Positions 1 to 9,860 of a stretch of 64,000 nucleotides of DNA are shown one piece after another. Each line of letters starts with the position of its first letter. Positions within the stretch are counted from its first letter, which is position 1. Where the stretch lies: positions 15,438,001-15,502,000 of the forward strand of contig JAMPIQ010000002.1 in NCBI GenBank assembly GCA_024699855.1. The letters are read 5' to 3'. The notes beneath the pieces are model-generated. The model made no database searches, was not told where the DNA came from, and saw only the letters and a program-made list of their open reading frames with translations. A program made the translations under genes and the position numbers. This stretch comes from Aphelenchoides besseyi (taxonomy: Eukaryota > Nematoda > Chromadorea > Rhabditida > Aphelenchoididae).

Positions 1-67
1 TGGCAACCGTTCGACGTAGTGGATATTAACTGTGGGGAACAACTCTTAAGATTTGTGAGCTTTCAGG

Positions 68-593
68 ATGCTGCGTTTAAGTGTCTTAGTGGTGCTGTTC
101 GGATTGGTTCTTGCCAACTTATCCGAGCGTCATCGTCATCATTCAGGGCATTCGCACGTTCACGGCTCTTCATCGGAACGCTATCGGTAAGACGAAATTG
201 AGGGCAATCAATGAAACTTGTAATTTCAGTGTTTCATTGAAGAAACAACCGACTCTTCGCGCACAACTCACTGAAGTGGCTTCATACGATATTTTCCTGA
301 AACATCGAAATGAGAACTTGCGCAATCGACTTATGGACATGGCCGAGAATGAAGATGAAAATCGTGTGGGAGGAGAAATTGACGAATTGCTCAAAAACTA
401 CATGGACGTGAGTTTGAAGACCTTTGAGTTAGTATTAATCGTCTATTAGGCTCAATACTACGGTGAAATTACCATTGGCACTCCTCTACAAAAGTTCACG
501 GTGATTTTCGACACAGGTTCGTCGACGAATACATTGCTTGCAAACAAAAGCGGAGCAGTTGGCATTGAAACTTCAGTTTATTTTAACCAATGA
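68..593 (+). pseudogene. 3'-truncated cathepsin D-like aspartic protease
   Basis: Three exons (68-186, 230-407, 450-593) join in phase to give 146 codons and a stop. Residues 1-17 form a signal peptide (LRLSVLVVLFGLVLA), followed by a His-rich stretch and a typical pepsin-family propeptide with LRNRL. The mature start follows, with [11 protein letters not shown] and the first catalytic motif DTGSS. Family members (about 400 aa) continue NLW after DTGSS; here the sequence becomes unrelated and ends about 22 residues later. The flap, the second DTG and all C-terminal disulfides are missing, so no active bilobed enzyme can form. The following bases (600-800) are A-rich with no homologous exon, and the next feature is a His-Me finger pseudogene on the other strand. 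I call it a 3' deletion derivative. An unseen exon beyond a long intron is the alternative, but no donor is evident right after the DTG. Confidence 0.75.
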
Positions 594-800
594 TTTTGCG
601 TGGATGTCACAAAAACTTAAAATGCATGAGATTATTTACAACACCAAAAAAAAGAATTAAAAGAGTTGCGAGTGTGAATTGCGACGAAAATGAAAAAGTT
701 CATGAACCTGAGAGCAGAAAAAAATAAAACGAAAAGAAAATTGCGATTTTGCGAAGGTAAAAAAAACAAAAAATTAGTTGACGAGTGAAAATGAGTAGAT

Positions 801-2540
801 TTACGGGTCGCGATTGTGGATGCAAGCAATAATGTGCGGGCACAAAGACGGAAGACCGTTGAGACAGTTAACATGAGTCATGTTAACGATGTGATGTTCG
901 ATGCACAACTGGAAAGGATTGTGGCAGTTATGGCTGCTACAAAGGTGCGAAGCGTCCAAAAGGCGACCATTTTTGTGATTGTAAATGAGAGCACGCGAGT
1001 GTGGGCTGAGGAGAGCCGACATCACGTACGGGCTTCCACAGTACCAGTTGTCCACTCTAAAATTGGAGAGGTAAAAACACAACAAGTATCTTCTTACTGG
1101 GGGTGAAAATTCGCATATCCTAAACGGTTAAGCGTGCCAGTCCATCTCCAACAAGTAGTGTTCGAGTCTGCGTCCGTTTTCGCGAGTGTCTTTTCGAAGT
1201 ACCCGAGCAGAGTTTCCTCTGGTGCGTTGAGTGCGAGAGGGAGATGGAGATCATCTCCGTCCGAGATCGACCGAAGCAAATCGCCAAGGAGAGTAGCAAT
1301 TACTTTCGTTGCGAAGTGTTCGGAGCTCGACTTCTGTTCTGCCCACTTGAAGAGACGCAAGTATGCTGAGCGTTGGACCACTACGAATTCGGGAACACCA
1401 CACTCCTCCGGGAGTGTTTAGATCGTTTTCTCGACGACTAAAAAGAGCGATTGTTGAAAATGGGAGATAAACCAACCAAAGCAATTCAAATCACAGCCTT
1501 CTGCACAGCGAGTGAGCTCGAAGTTGTTGCGGCATGGCGAGTAACGACCGTTGACCACCAATATGCATCTCGGTTCGTGGTTGCAGAGGAAAGCCGCACC
1601 ATTGAGACATTCGTCGCGCGACCGGTTGGTTATCTGCGATTCCCAGCAAATGTGGTCTGGGTTCACACAGATCCCGTTCCCACATTTGTGAGAGGCTTCA
1701 TCATCCTCGTCCGGCGGGCCCTGGAACAATGCGCACACGAATGCGGCTGTTCTGTATATCTGAGTGCGGCTGAAAATTATAAGTTGTCTTTGTAGATATT
1801 TAATTATCTTACTTGTTGATGTAGAGTAACACGTCGGGGCGCGATGATTGATTGCGTACGGTTCCTATCCAACAGTCATTAATCTCGCTCAAGTTTGATG
1901 TATTAGGTTGAGGAGAAATTTTCCGAACAGCCACAGAATGCCAAACGTGTGGCCTTTTCTTTACCGAAAATGTTAATTTTTATGAAATTTCGCTGGATTA
2001 CCGGTTACCTTAACTTTCTAAGATTTAAATTAATTGCAAATCGTAAAAATTTCATTTAATATTAAAAAACATAGTCACCGTCCGCGTCTATAAGCGATTC
2101 CCAGCGGTCCACTAAGCTCATGATTCCACGGTAAAAGAATTCGCGCGGTTTCGAGTCGAAGAATTGTTGGACGGCCGCTTTGACTTCATCCGCCGTATCG
2201 AACATACGTCCGCGTAGAAAGTGTTCCATGGACCGGAAGAGATGGTATTGGAGATAACCGGTAATCCAGCAAAATTTCATGAAAATTAACATTTTCGCTA
2301 AACAAAATGCCACCCGTTTGACATTCTGTGGCTGTTCGGAAAATTTCTCCTCAACCTAATAATTTCTGAAGCAACTTGAAGCAGTTTCCGCACCCATACA
2401 AAGACGTTCCACTTCCAGCGCTCCGTACCATGGAAATTCGAGTCCCACGAGTTTACAATGACGTAAACGGGCAATTGGTCAATGAATTGCCAGAAAATGG
2501 TGCGTTGAACTTCGGTCAAATTCTCGAACAAAGTGGGCGG
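801..2540 (-). pseudogene. His-Me finger (I-PpoI-type zinc-loop) endonuclease-like gene, broken by mariner
   Basis: Read on the minus strand, coding sequence starts near 2540, stops at 2360 and resumes at 1902 in the same frame once the 457-bp mariner and one TA copy are removed. Next come exons about 1902-1808, 1772-1490, 1436-1094 and 1046-801, ending in TAA. There are two copies of the zinc-binding loop of His-Me finger homing endonucleases (Pfam zf-His_Me_endon). Copy 1 has ASHKCGNGICVNPDH, then NRSRDEC and CNHEPRC. Copy 2 has ASHLCSSHNCHNPF, then N..H..C and CPHIIAC. Each is preceded by the usual CW.W.G strand (CWIG; CWRWTG). A TAA at 1418-1420 interrupts the frame between the copies; the paralog at 53 kb has CAA (53988-53990) there. 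The gene is therefore dead twice over. Its initiation codon is not clear. A DNA-cleaving role is inferred from the family only. Confidence 0.72.
1903..2359 (-). mobile_element. Internally deleted mariner element
   Basis: Terminal inverted repeats start TTAGGTTGAGGAGAAA and are bounded by a TA on each side (1901-1902 and 2360-2361), the standard mariner/Tc1 target duplication. Similarity between the ends runs unusually deep, roughly 1903-2009 against 2253-2359. Between them, minus-strand 2313-2062 encodes only the C-terminal 65 or so residues of a mariner transposase (FDTADEVKAAVQQFFDSK, then WESLIDADGDYVF). The DNA-binding half and the first catalytic aspartates are gone, so it is non-autonomous. 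It sits inside an exon of the His-Me finger gene. Confidence 0.85.
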
Positions 2541-2978
2541 ATAGAAAGTGCCACATTGTAAAGTTAATGACTTCTTTACTTAAAATTTAAATCGAACGAT
2601 CCAATTATGCGGTTTATTGTAGCTACTAGTTTAACAACAATTAAAGCGGGAAGGAATCCGACTCGCTGCAAGAAGGAGCGGATTGAGGAGTGATCGGGAC
2701 ACGACCACTCGAAAGCTTCCCTTTGAGTAGGCGGGTCTCCCATAAACAAATTTCCTACGGATCTAGAGATCCGTACAGCTCGACGATCTTCCGTCTGATG
2801 AAAAAACAACATTGCTTCCGCAAAGGGACTGAACAGCCCCAGAAAAAAACCCAGCAGAAGCGTCGCCCACTGAAAGCAATATTTAAAAGAAAAGAGAACG
2901 AAAACACTTCCAGCTCCGCGAATCGCTCGCTCGTGTTCTTCACGAGCGGGCGATCTGCCTTGCTCTTTTCTTCCACGC

Positions 2979-3381
2979 ATGCCATCGATCAAAAAAAGCT
3001 CGCGATCGAGCGCTTATAAGGTGCCGTTGGAGTGCAGAGGCGGGATCAAGAAGCGCAGAAGGGTGAGTCCAACAGATCACTATATTCTCCGTAGGAGTCG
3101 AATATTTACGAAGACGATTTGGAACGGTTGCAACTGTTCGCAGATTACGGCAAATTAACGTTGGAGGAAAGTACCGGGAAACCGTTTCAAGTAAGTCGGA
3201 AACAATTTGTATTTGGTTATGAATTGATTTTAGATACTCGTATTTCCGGTGCGTGATTAGGGATCACCGTACGAAATCGAATAAGGTTTCCAAGGCGTTG
3301 ATCGACTACTTGAACGGCGACTCGAAACGAACCCAACACTGCATCCGGAACATCAACAAATTCGAAACCATATTCGAGTGA
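2979..3381 (+). pseudogene. Small uncertain gene or frameshifted relic
   Basis: An ATG at 2979 opens a basic first exon (2979-3062) joined in phase to an acidic exon 3095-3190 (YEDDLERLQLFADYGK). Both introns have good GT..AG ends. In that phase the third exon (from 3234) stops at 3258-3260. A different frame of the same exon stays open for 48 codons to a TGA at 3379-3381 (ALIDYLNGDSKRTQH). Either this is a 68-residue protein, or a gene that has picked up a frameshift. I recognise no family. It is the only plausible coding sequence between the His-Me finger relic and the SSP pseudogene. Confidence 0.3.
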
Positions 3382-4102
3382 TTTCTTTCAAAGCGTTTTT
3401 CTCAAACTCAAATTTGAGTTTATAAACCGTTTATGCAACAGAACGGCACACAAAGAAACAGAAGGCTTCACAACAAACAATTAGGGACAAAAAAATGGCA
3501 GCACGAAGAAACGGGACACAAAACGAGAAAGAGAAAAAAATGAACGACTGTCCGTTTACACTCGAAATGGGGCAAACTGAGCGATAAGGAGGTGAATGAC
3601 CGAAGGAAAGGGAATAAGGCGCCTTGCCAATCGTTCGCCTTTCTTTTCGCGTTCAGGCGCGACATGAGTAACATTCGCGAGTTGGCTCATGGAATCGATT
3701 CGGCTGTCGCGTGGATGTGGGAGAACTATCTGTGGCCGAGCTTCGGCAAGTGCAATCTGTAAGCTCTGACCGTTAATGTAAATCTGTTTCATTGCACGAG
3801 TCGCGAATAAATGAGGTCGACGTTCGAATTAGTAGAAGAAATTTATATTGAAAGGCAAAACTGAACGAAGCGTTTAAATACAAAAAAGGAGATATAAACA
3901 CCGAGGTGATTTCAAAGTGACTTCAATGTGATGTACACGCCGATTGCGATGATCAAGAAGGAACTAACTAATTCGTGGCTGATTTGGCAGAGAGTGACAC
4001 GAGCTAGCGCTTAATTTAATGGAACCAAAGTGCCACTCAACTAAAAACCTCAAACGTTATCGAAGATCATAACCAGAAAATTGCCTTCGATTGTAGTTGA
4101 TT
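3382..4102. other. Gene-free stretch
   Basis: No convincing exon was found. A 32-codon ORF at 3665-3763 on the plus strand (starts MSNIRELAHGIDSA) is too short to call without homology. Confidence 0.4.
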
Positions 4103-4296
4103 GGCACCATTGGAGATCCCTCGTTCGGTGAGTTCCTTGATTCCCGGTCTCGTTCATCCCTCGTCCTTTCCAGAACGGTGCTCCAAAAGAAGACAAAATG
4201 GTGATCCAATACGCCGAGGTCGCCACCGATGCGTAAGCTCCGTTCAAAGCTGGACCGGCCGCCGGTGAGGTCGTCTTGCCAGTTACCGCTCAATGA
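4103..4296 (+). pseudogene. SSP/MSP-domain sperm protein pseudogene
   Basis: This matches the 3' part of the intact gene at 42962-43379, including the second intron and last exon, at high nucleotide identity. Exon 1 and most of exon 2 are absent: similarity begins abruptly at ggcaccattggagat. In the last exon, codons that read A-A-D-A-T-D-A-Q in the intact gene have lost six bases, and a CAA has become TAA, stopping the frame before the final strand of the MSP fold. The shared 3' UTR and long downstream repeat show that it arose by segmental duplication, not retrotransposition (the intron is retained). Confidence 0.85.
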
Positions 4297-5650
4297 GCTC
4301 TTCTCTTTTTCTGTTGTCCTTGAGACCAATAAACGTGTTCTTTGGATTTGACTTGCTTTTTGTTAGGATGAATGAACTATTTGCTGTCCAATGAAATCAC
4401 TCGGTTGTTCATTTGAATCTCATCGAATTCGCTTTGTGTTGTCGCTTAAGCACGAATAGAACCATCGATTTGTGTCTTCAATCCGTGAGTTCTTTACGTT
4501 TCCACTATGACTTGCTTTCATTGAAAGCCGATTGACAATCAAGAGCATTAAGGATTCACATACTTGAGATCAAAAGGTCATTTCCAACCATCAAATCTTA
4601 ATTGCAAAACTAACAACAAAAATTGTTTTGACAACCGCGTCAGGAAAGCTACCACAAGTGATAACCACCAAGCAGTCGAAGGGAGAGCCTGGGGAAAACC
4701 CCTGGGGACGCTTTCAACCGTGAACCCGAACACGGTCCCACCCGGAGGTGGGTTATGCTAACTCTCGATCCAACACTCATAGCCTTGTTGAATCTTCGGT
4801 AAGAGGCCCGAACTTCCGAAGAAGTCGAAGTCAGTACCTCCGCACAACCATTAGGCTATGAGCTGCTGGTGACTGCAGGACAGAAAGCCGCTCATGATCC
4901 GGAGATTTCGAAATCCACTTCTCAGTGGACTGCAATTGATTCTGGACTTTAGTAGAGTGATTGAGAGTACAACAACAAACTTCTAACGATGTTCATGACT
5001 TGTATTCAAATTCGGTTTCCACCACAAGTGGACCGATTGATGCACAGTTAACACTAATAATTGCAGTGGTATTCGGTAGTTGTTCCTACAAATTATAGCG
5101 ATTGAGAACAATTAGTAACGTTGTTATGGTCGAATTGACAAGACTCAGTTTTTGAGGTATTTTTCGATTTCAATTTCCTTTCTGATCAACTTCACCAGTC
5201 TAAACCATCTGGTTTTTACTTCCACCTACTCATTAACAAGTATATAAATTTGGAGCTCTCCATCACTAACAGGAAGAGTTGCACAAACTTTTGCAATTTT
5301 GGACGATTTTTGACAGATTGTTCGTCTTCGGAGAGCTCTCATTTCTCTCTCAGTTATTCGGTGGCTACAAGTTTAAGCACGTTGAATAGCCGGACTTATG
5401 GTCTTTCCATCAATGTAATATAAGCGCTAGTTGGTGCCAGAATCTCCGAACTACATCGATTTGCGCGATGGACGTGCTATACAAGGGAATGGGGGTGTTG
5501 TGTGTTTTAGCTCTCTGGCTTATTGGATTCAGCTGATATTCACAGGGTTTAGAGTTCATAAGTGGGTGTTGTTTTTCTGTTAATTACAAGCTTCTACGGT
5601 CACTGGCTCCCGAGTTGTAGCCAATGGAAGTTGGGCTCTCTCGGAGGTTG
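4297..5650. repeat. Long dispersed repeat, copy A (downstream of SSP pseudogene)
   Basis: Continuous with the SSP pseudogene and collinear with 43380-44700 (copy B), differing by scattered substitutions and small indels. It contains the CCTGGGGAAAACCCCTGGGG palindromic block (around 4690) and the distal part (5255-5650) that recurs alone at 49848. No protein is encoded that I can recognise. Bases 5651-6064 are unique and show no gene. Confidence 0.85.
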
Positions 5651-6064
5651 ACGATCGTTGACATTTTTTTCAGGTTGTTTGTATCTACTATGTTTAGAAT
5701 ATAATGTCCATGCAATTTACAATCACAGAGACCAATTTTAAACGGTTTTAGTTCATGATGTGGCACGATTCTTGTGGAATTCCTGCTTTTTTATATTACT
5801 TTAACCGTCACTTGGGGATCCGTCTATTGGCTAACTTTATGCGTTTGAGAGGTTTGGTTCTTCGGATCCACTTGCTAAATCTAAAACGATTATGTAATCG
5901 GTATTCAAGTTGTTCAGAATTAGTTTTCGACTTTAATCTGTGCAATTATTGAACAGTTTATTGGACTTATGATGAAAAGGAATATATAATTTTAATCGGA
6001 TATCATTTGTAAAGTTGAACTAATTGAGAATAGTTAAACTCGTTTACGAAAACATGAGTCTTTG

Positions 6065-9000
6065 TTACAAGTATGCATTTTGATGTAAACCGGGTGTTGA
6101 TGCCAAGTAGGCAGCTGAAGTGGTGGGGCGCAAAGTGTTGCTGTGTACTTTAGTTCCATCTTTGTGAAGATCCTGAATTCTGACCCTTACGATTATGGCA
6201 ATGGATTAACGTACACGTAATCTACGCTTCAATAGCAGCTTCTTTTCCTTGATCTTCTCACTTTCTTGTTGTTCTTTGAGGAAACGTTCCGTTTCAGTAA
6301 ACGTATCGATCTAAACAAGTTTCATTAATTTAAGGAAGACGGTTACCTTTCTGCTAAGAACAAACGCACGTCGACGTTTGTCGATCCCAATTGGCCGTGA
6401 GTATTTCAACAACGCCATCAAACGATCTTTTGGTTGAAGCGAAAGCTCGAGCATCAAAATGACTTGGGCCCACTGAACGGCGTAATCATGGAAACGGGAT
6501 CACCACTCACCTGACGTTTCCATTCTTTTTGGGTGCGATAGATCAGTTCGTAGGTCCGTGTCATCATTGCGATCAGAAGATTAAACTGCATGAGACTTAC
6601 GAACATTTCGAAAGTGACGAAAAGTATCTTTCCCAGCGTGGCCATATCTGTTGCCTCGCATCCGTTCAACTCACGATAGAAGACCGTAAACTCGCCGATT
6701 GTTGTAATGAAAAGACGAACCATAGACTCTACGGGATTGGCGAGAATGTTGGTGTGATTCTGAACGGGAAACTGATCGTATTTGGCTACAAATATTTTTA
6801 ACAACAACTATTTCCTAAAGCAGACCCACTTCGTTCGACGTTCTGCGCGTTTTTACGTTCACAAGCCAAAAAAATGATGTAGAAGCCTTGAGAGAATCCC
6901 ATCAAGAATATAAAGTAAATCAAAAAGAAGCGTATCATATCGCGTGTAATAATTGTGTAGACCATCAAGACAAAAGGTCCCACAAATTTTACAGCACGAC
7001 AATAAAACAGAAAGTGAATGGTGGTCATTATCGTTGCTAACAACGAAAACATGTTGTCCAATAGTAACAATGTCTCGCTTATACACATACATCGAATTGG
7101 TAGAATACTCAGTGTCAACAACAAAGAAACCTTGTACAGAATCTTAGCCGGAAATGACTTCTGAAATAAGCTTGACTTCTGAATGAAGTCGAACTCGAAA
7201 TTACCAGCACTTGCCACCATCGGCGTTTTCCAATATTATGAATATCGCGTATTTCAATCGCTAGCTGAATAAAAACCATCAAGAGAACCATTGACTCGCA
7301 GACAAATCTCATCTGAAAGTACAACTATAGTTCGATAATTCGACTAAAAATATTACCTTTCCCTGATGAATTGGACCACCACCACTGTGCGAATAGTCCC
7401 ATAGATGACATGTCGTTGATTCGAACCAATACTTGTTTGTCACTTGAGCAAAATAACTCAAATTTGCAGGAACAGAAATCGCGGTTTGTTGAAATTCGTT
7501 ATATTCAGTATCATTAAGAACTTTGCCGTGAGGAGTGATTCGTCCGTTCGTAATGACCGTTGTGGTCGACGTGAATGGCCGACACATAAAAGCGGAAAAG
7601 AAGACGATGTAATAGAAAGCAAAAGCCGAGAACGAATAAATCCAACTGAACATTTTGTAGTTAATGTGCTTCTCAACTTCGTACAAACCGTTTCTTTCCA
7701 AAAGCTTTCCATTTGGCTTGCAACAGTTCCTCCAGCAAACCATCAAGTAAGTCCAAGTGCTCGTTTGTTTCCTAAACACTTCGAATCAACTCCTCCGTTG
7801 TATTACTTACTCCGTAGACAATCAACGATAAGGCGGAATCGACGTTCAATTCTCCGGTTTCCTGATTGATCGTATCGATTTTGGCCAACGGAAACGCGGT
7901 ACTCGACGCATCGCCGTAATGCCAAATAGCGCTACTTTCCAACTGTAGGATTTGCTCGAACATCTAAACCAATTCTTTCGACTTATACGTAACTTTCGAC
8001 TTACTCGTCGTTTTGCCAATTTTGCTGCCAATGTCAATGGTGTCAAGTTCTGTTTGTTCGTGATCTGTAAACGAGCTCCAGTTGCGTAGGCCAATTGAAA
8101 CATTGTCTGAGTCAATTTTGTAATTTGTCCCTTAGACTCAACCAACCAAGTTTTCGTGAATTACGGTCATGTGCAAAACCGTATTCCCATTCGTGTCCTG
8201 AGCATTCGGATCGGCTTTTTTGGCAAGCAGAATTCGATAGCAATCTTCTTGATTTGTACATGCGGCGAACGCCAAAGGATATTCTCCAAAATACATTTTC
8301 CTACAACAATTTACATATCGAGAGATATCTTGCCATTACCCCGAATAGTTTGTATTCAATGCGACTTCAACGTATTCGTGCTCCAACGAATCGGTGCGAC
8401 TGCTGACCTGATCGTCCGGACAGAAATGTGCTCCGTAGCAACGTTGATTGATATCCGCTCCATTTTGCAATAAATAGTTGACCATCCATGGTTCTTCATT
8501 TACAATTGCTTGATGAAGTGGTGATAAGCCTAAAAACCTGTTGAATTAGTTGCCGAAGACCAACTGACCGTAGTAGTCTTCAGATATGAATATGTCGTTG
8601 ATAAGCTTCGGGTATTGTTCAAACATTCGTATCGCCAACTTGTTGTGCATAACACCTCCCTGCATTAAACAACAACCAACCAGATTCTCGCCCATCGATC
8701 CTAAAATCATGTTGTTGAGTTTTCTCAAGTTGATTGCTCACCGCGTTCTTCCAATTTCCAAATAACTTCGCGATACTTAGCATCGCCTTTACCGCCCTTG
8801 CCGCCGTCCAAAAGTTTTAGAGCTGCAAACAAAACATAAGAAACAAGAAAACGTTTTTAAAACAACCCTTCTTTAAATCTCCTTGGTTAGCTTCCTGATT
8901 GAAATCGTCCAGAATGTTGGGTCCACTTTTGCCTTTTCCCTTCTTTCGACTGAACGCTCCAAGACGTTCATTTCGTTCTTTGTTTCGTCGTTTAACCAAT

Positions 9001-9260
9001 TCGGCCACCGACTCCAACTTCCCTTTGCCGCCATTGTACATCATACTCCGCACCTTCGTTTCCATGTAGCCATCGATTAGTGAATAGTCGCCGCTGTTCA
9101 ACGCGTATCGCATCCACGGAATCAGCTCGCCCCCACCGTGCATGTCAACCAAATTGTAGATGGCGTAGTGTTTGTCGTTGCTGCCCGCTGGTTGTGTCAA
9201 ACCAACTTTAGGATCTTTAGGAGCGTCTCCATTTTTCATTCGACTCTCAACCGAACCCAT
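6065..9260 (-). CDS. TRPV channel (OSM-9/OCR type), copy 1
   Basis: Multi-exon minus-strand gene. The ATG at 9260 (MGSVESRMKNGDAPKDPK) lies directly after an acceptor; the last exon ends with TAA at 6065-6067. Order: conserved N-terminus (AIYNLVDMHGGGELIP), basic linker, an ankyrin-repeat region (8.9-7.8 kb; SPLHQA and TPLTLAAKLAK-type repeats), then six membrane segments. S1 is YSFSAFAFYYIVFFSAFMCR, S4-S5 FVGPFVLMVYTIITRDMIRF, the pore helix VRLFITTIGEF, and S6 LMQFNLLIAMMTRTYELIY, followed by the TRP-box (EWKRQWAQV). The C-terminal tail is helical and charged (RFLKEQQESEKIKEKK). The family forms tetrameric cation channels in sensory cilia (nociception, osmosensation, chemosensation). An intron in the TRP-box is only 38 nt. 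The gene is a tandem partner of the next TRPV, with gene-conversion tracts between them. Whether it is the OSM-9 or OCR orthologue I cannot decide by eye. Confidence 0.88.
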
Positions 9261-9860
9261 TCTCTGAAATGTTAAAGAAGTAAAGGATATAAGTAGATGC
9301 ACAAGTTTTAGACTCAAATCGAAATGATTTTTATGTTGGTCCAAAATTCACCACCTTCCAACTTACTCTCGGAGCTAAACGACGAAAGAACTGAGCACTT
9401 AGTGTGGTTGTTCGTATTAGTACTTGCTCGTTCGCTGTCCCACCGTTAACAGCCATTTCAACTGATGAAGTAAGTTCGAGTCCCCTTTTCTGAACACGTA
9501 TACGCGTGCAAATCAAATCAAAACTCTGTCCGGATTACGATATCGCTAACGGTGAAGGTCGTGTTCGACAAATTGAATGGGCTTATGTGTTTTAATGGGA
9601 AATGCCAAGGTAACCGACGGTTAACAGCACACTCGCGATTGCGTGACCAACTGCCGGGAATTAGATTTTGAAGTTAATTTCTTTGCTGTCTTTTCAGTTC
9701 ACACACAACCTCAGGCTTTTCAAGAAGTACGAGATTTTTTCTTTTCAGTAAAAAGACCCGACACTTGTTGTTTAAGAATCGACTTTTATTCTTCAGGTTA
9801 CTGTGCTAATCTATACGTGACATTATTTATAGAAAGAAAAGAATATGTTTAACCAAATGA
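9261..9860. other. Spacer between tandem TRPV genes
   Basis: Roughly 600 bases, holding the presumed promoter and 5' leader of copy 1 and the 3' UTR of copy 2. No independent gene seen. Confidence 0.5.

Noticed and set aside
6780..6870. Apparent frameshift in the S5-pore loop of TRPV copy 1
   Set aside because: Using donor GAA-C|GTAAAA and acceptor TTTGTAG|CC restores the frame across an ordinary short intron, so no frameshift is needed.
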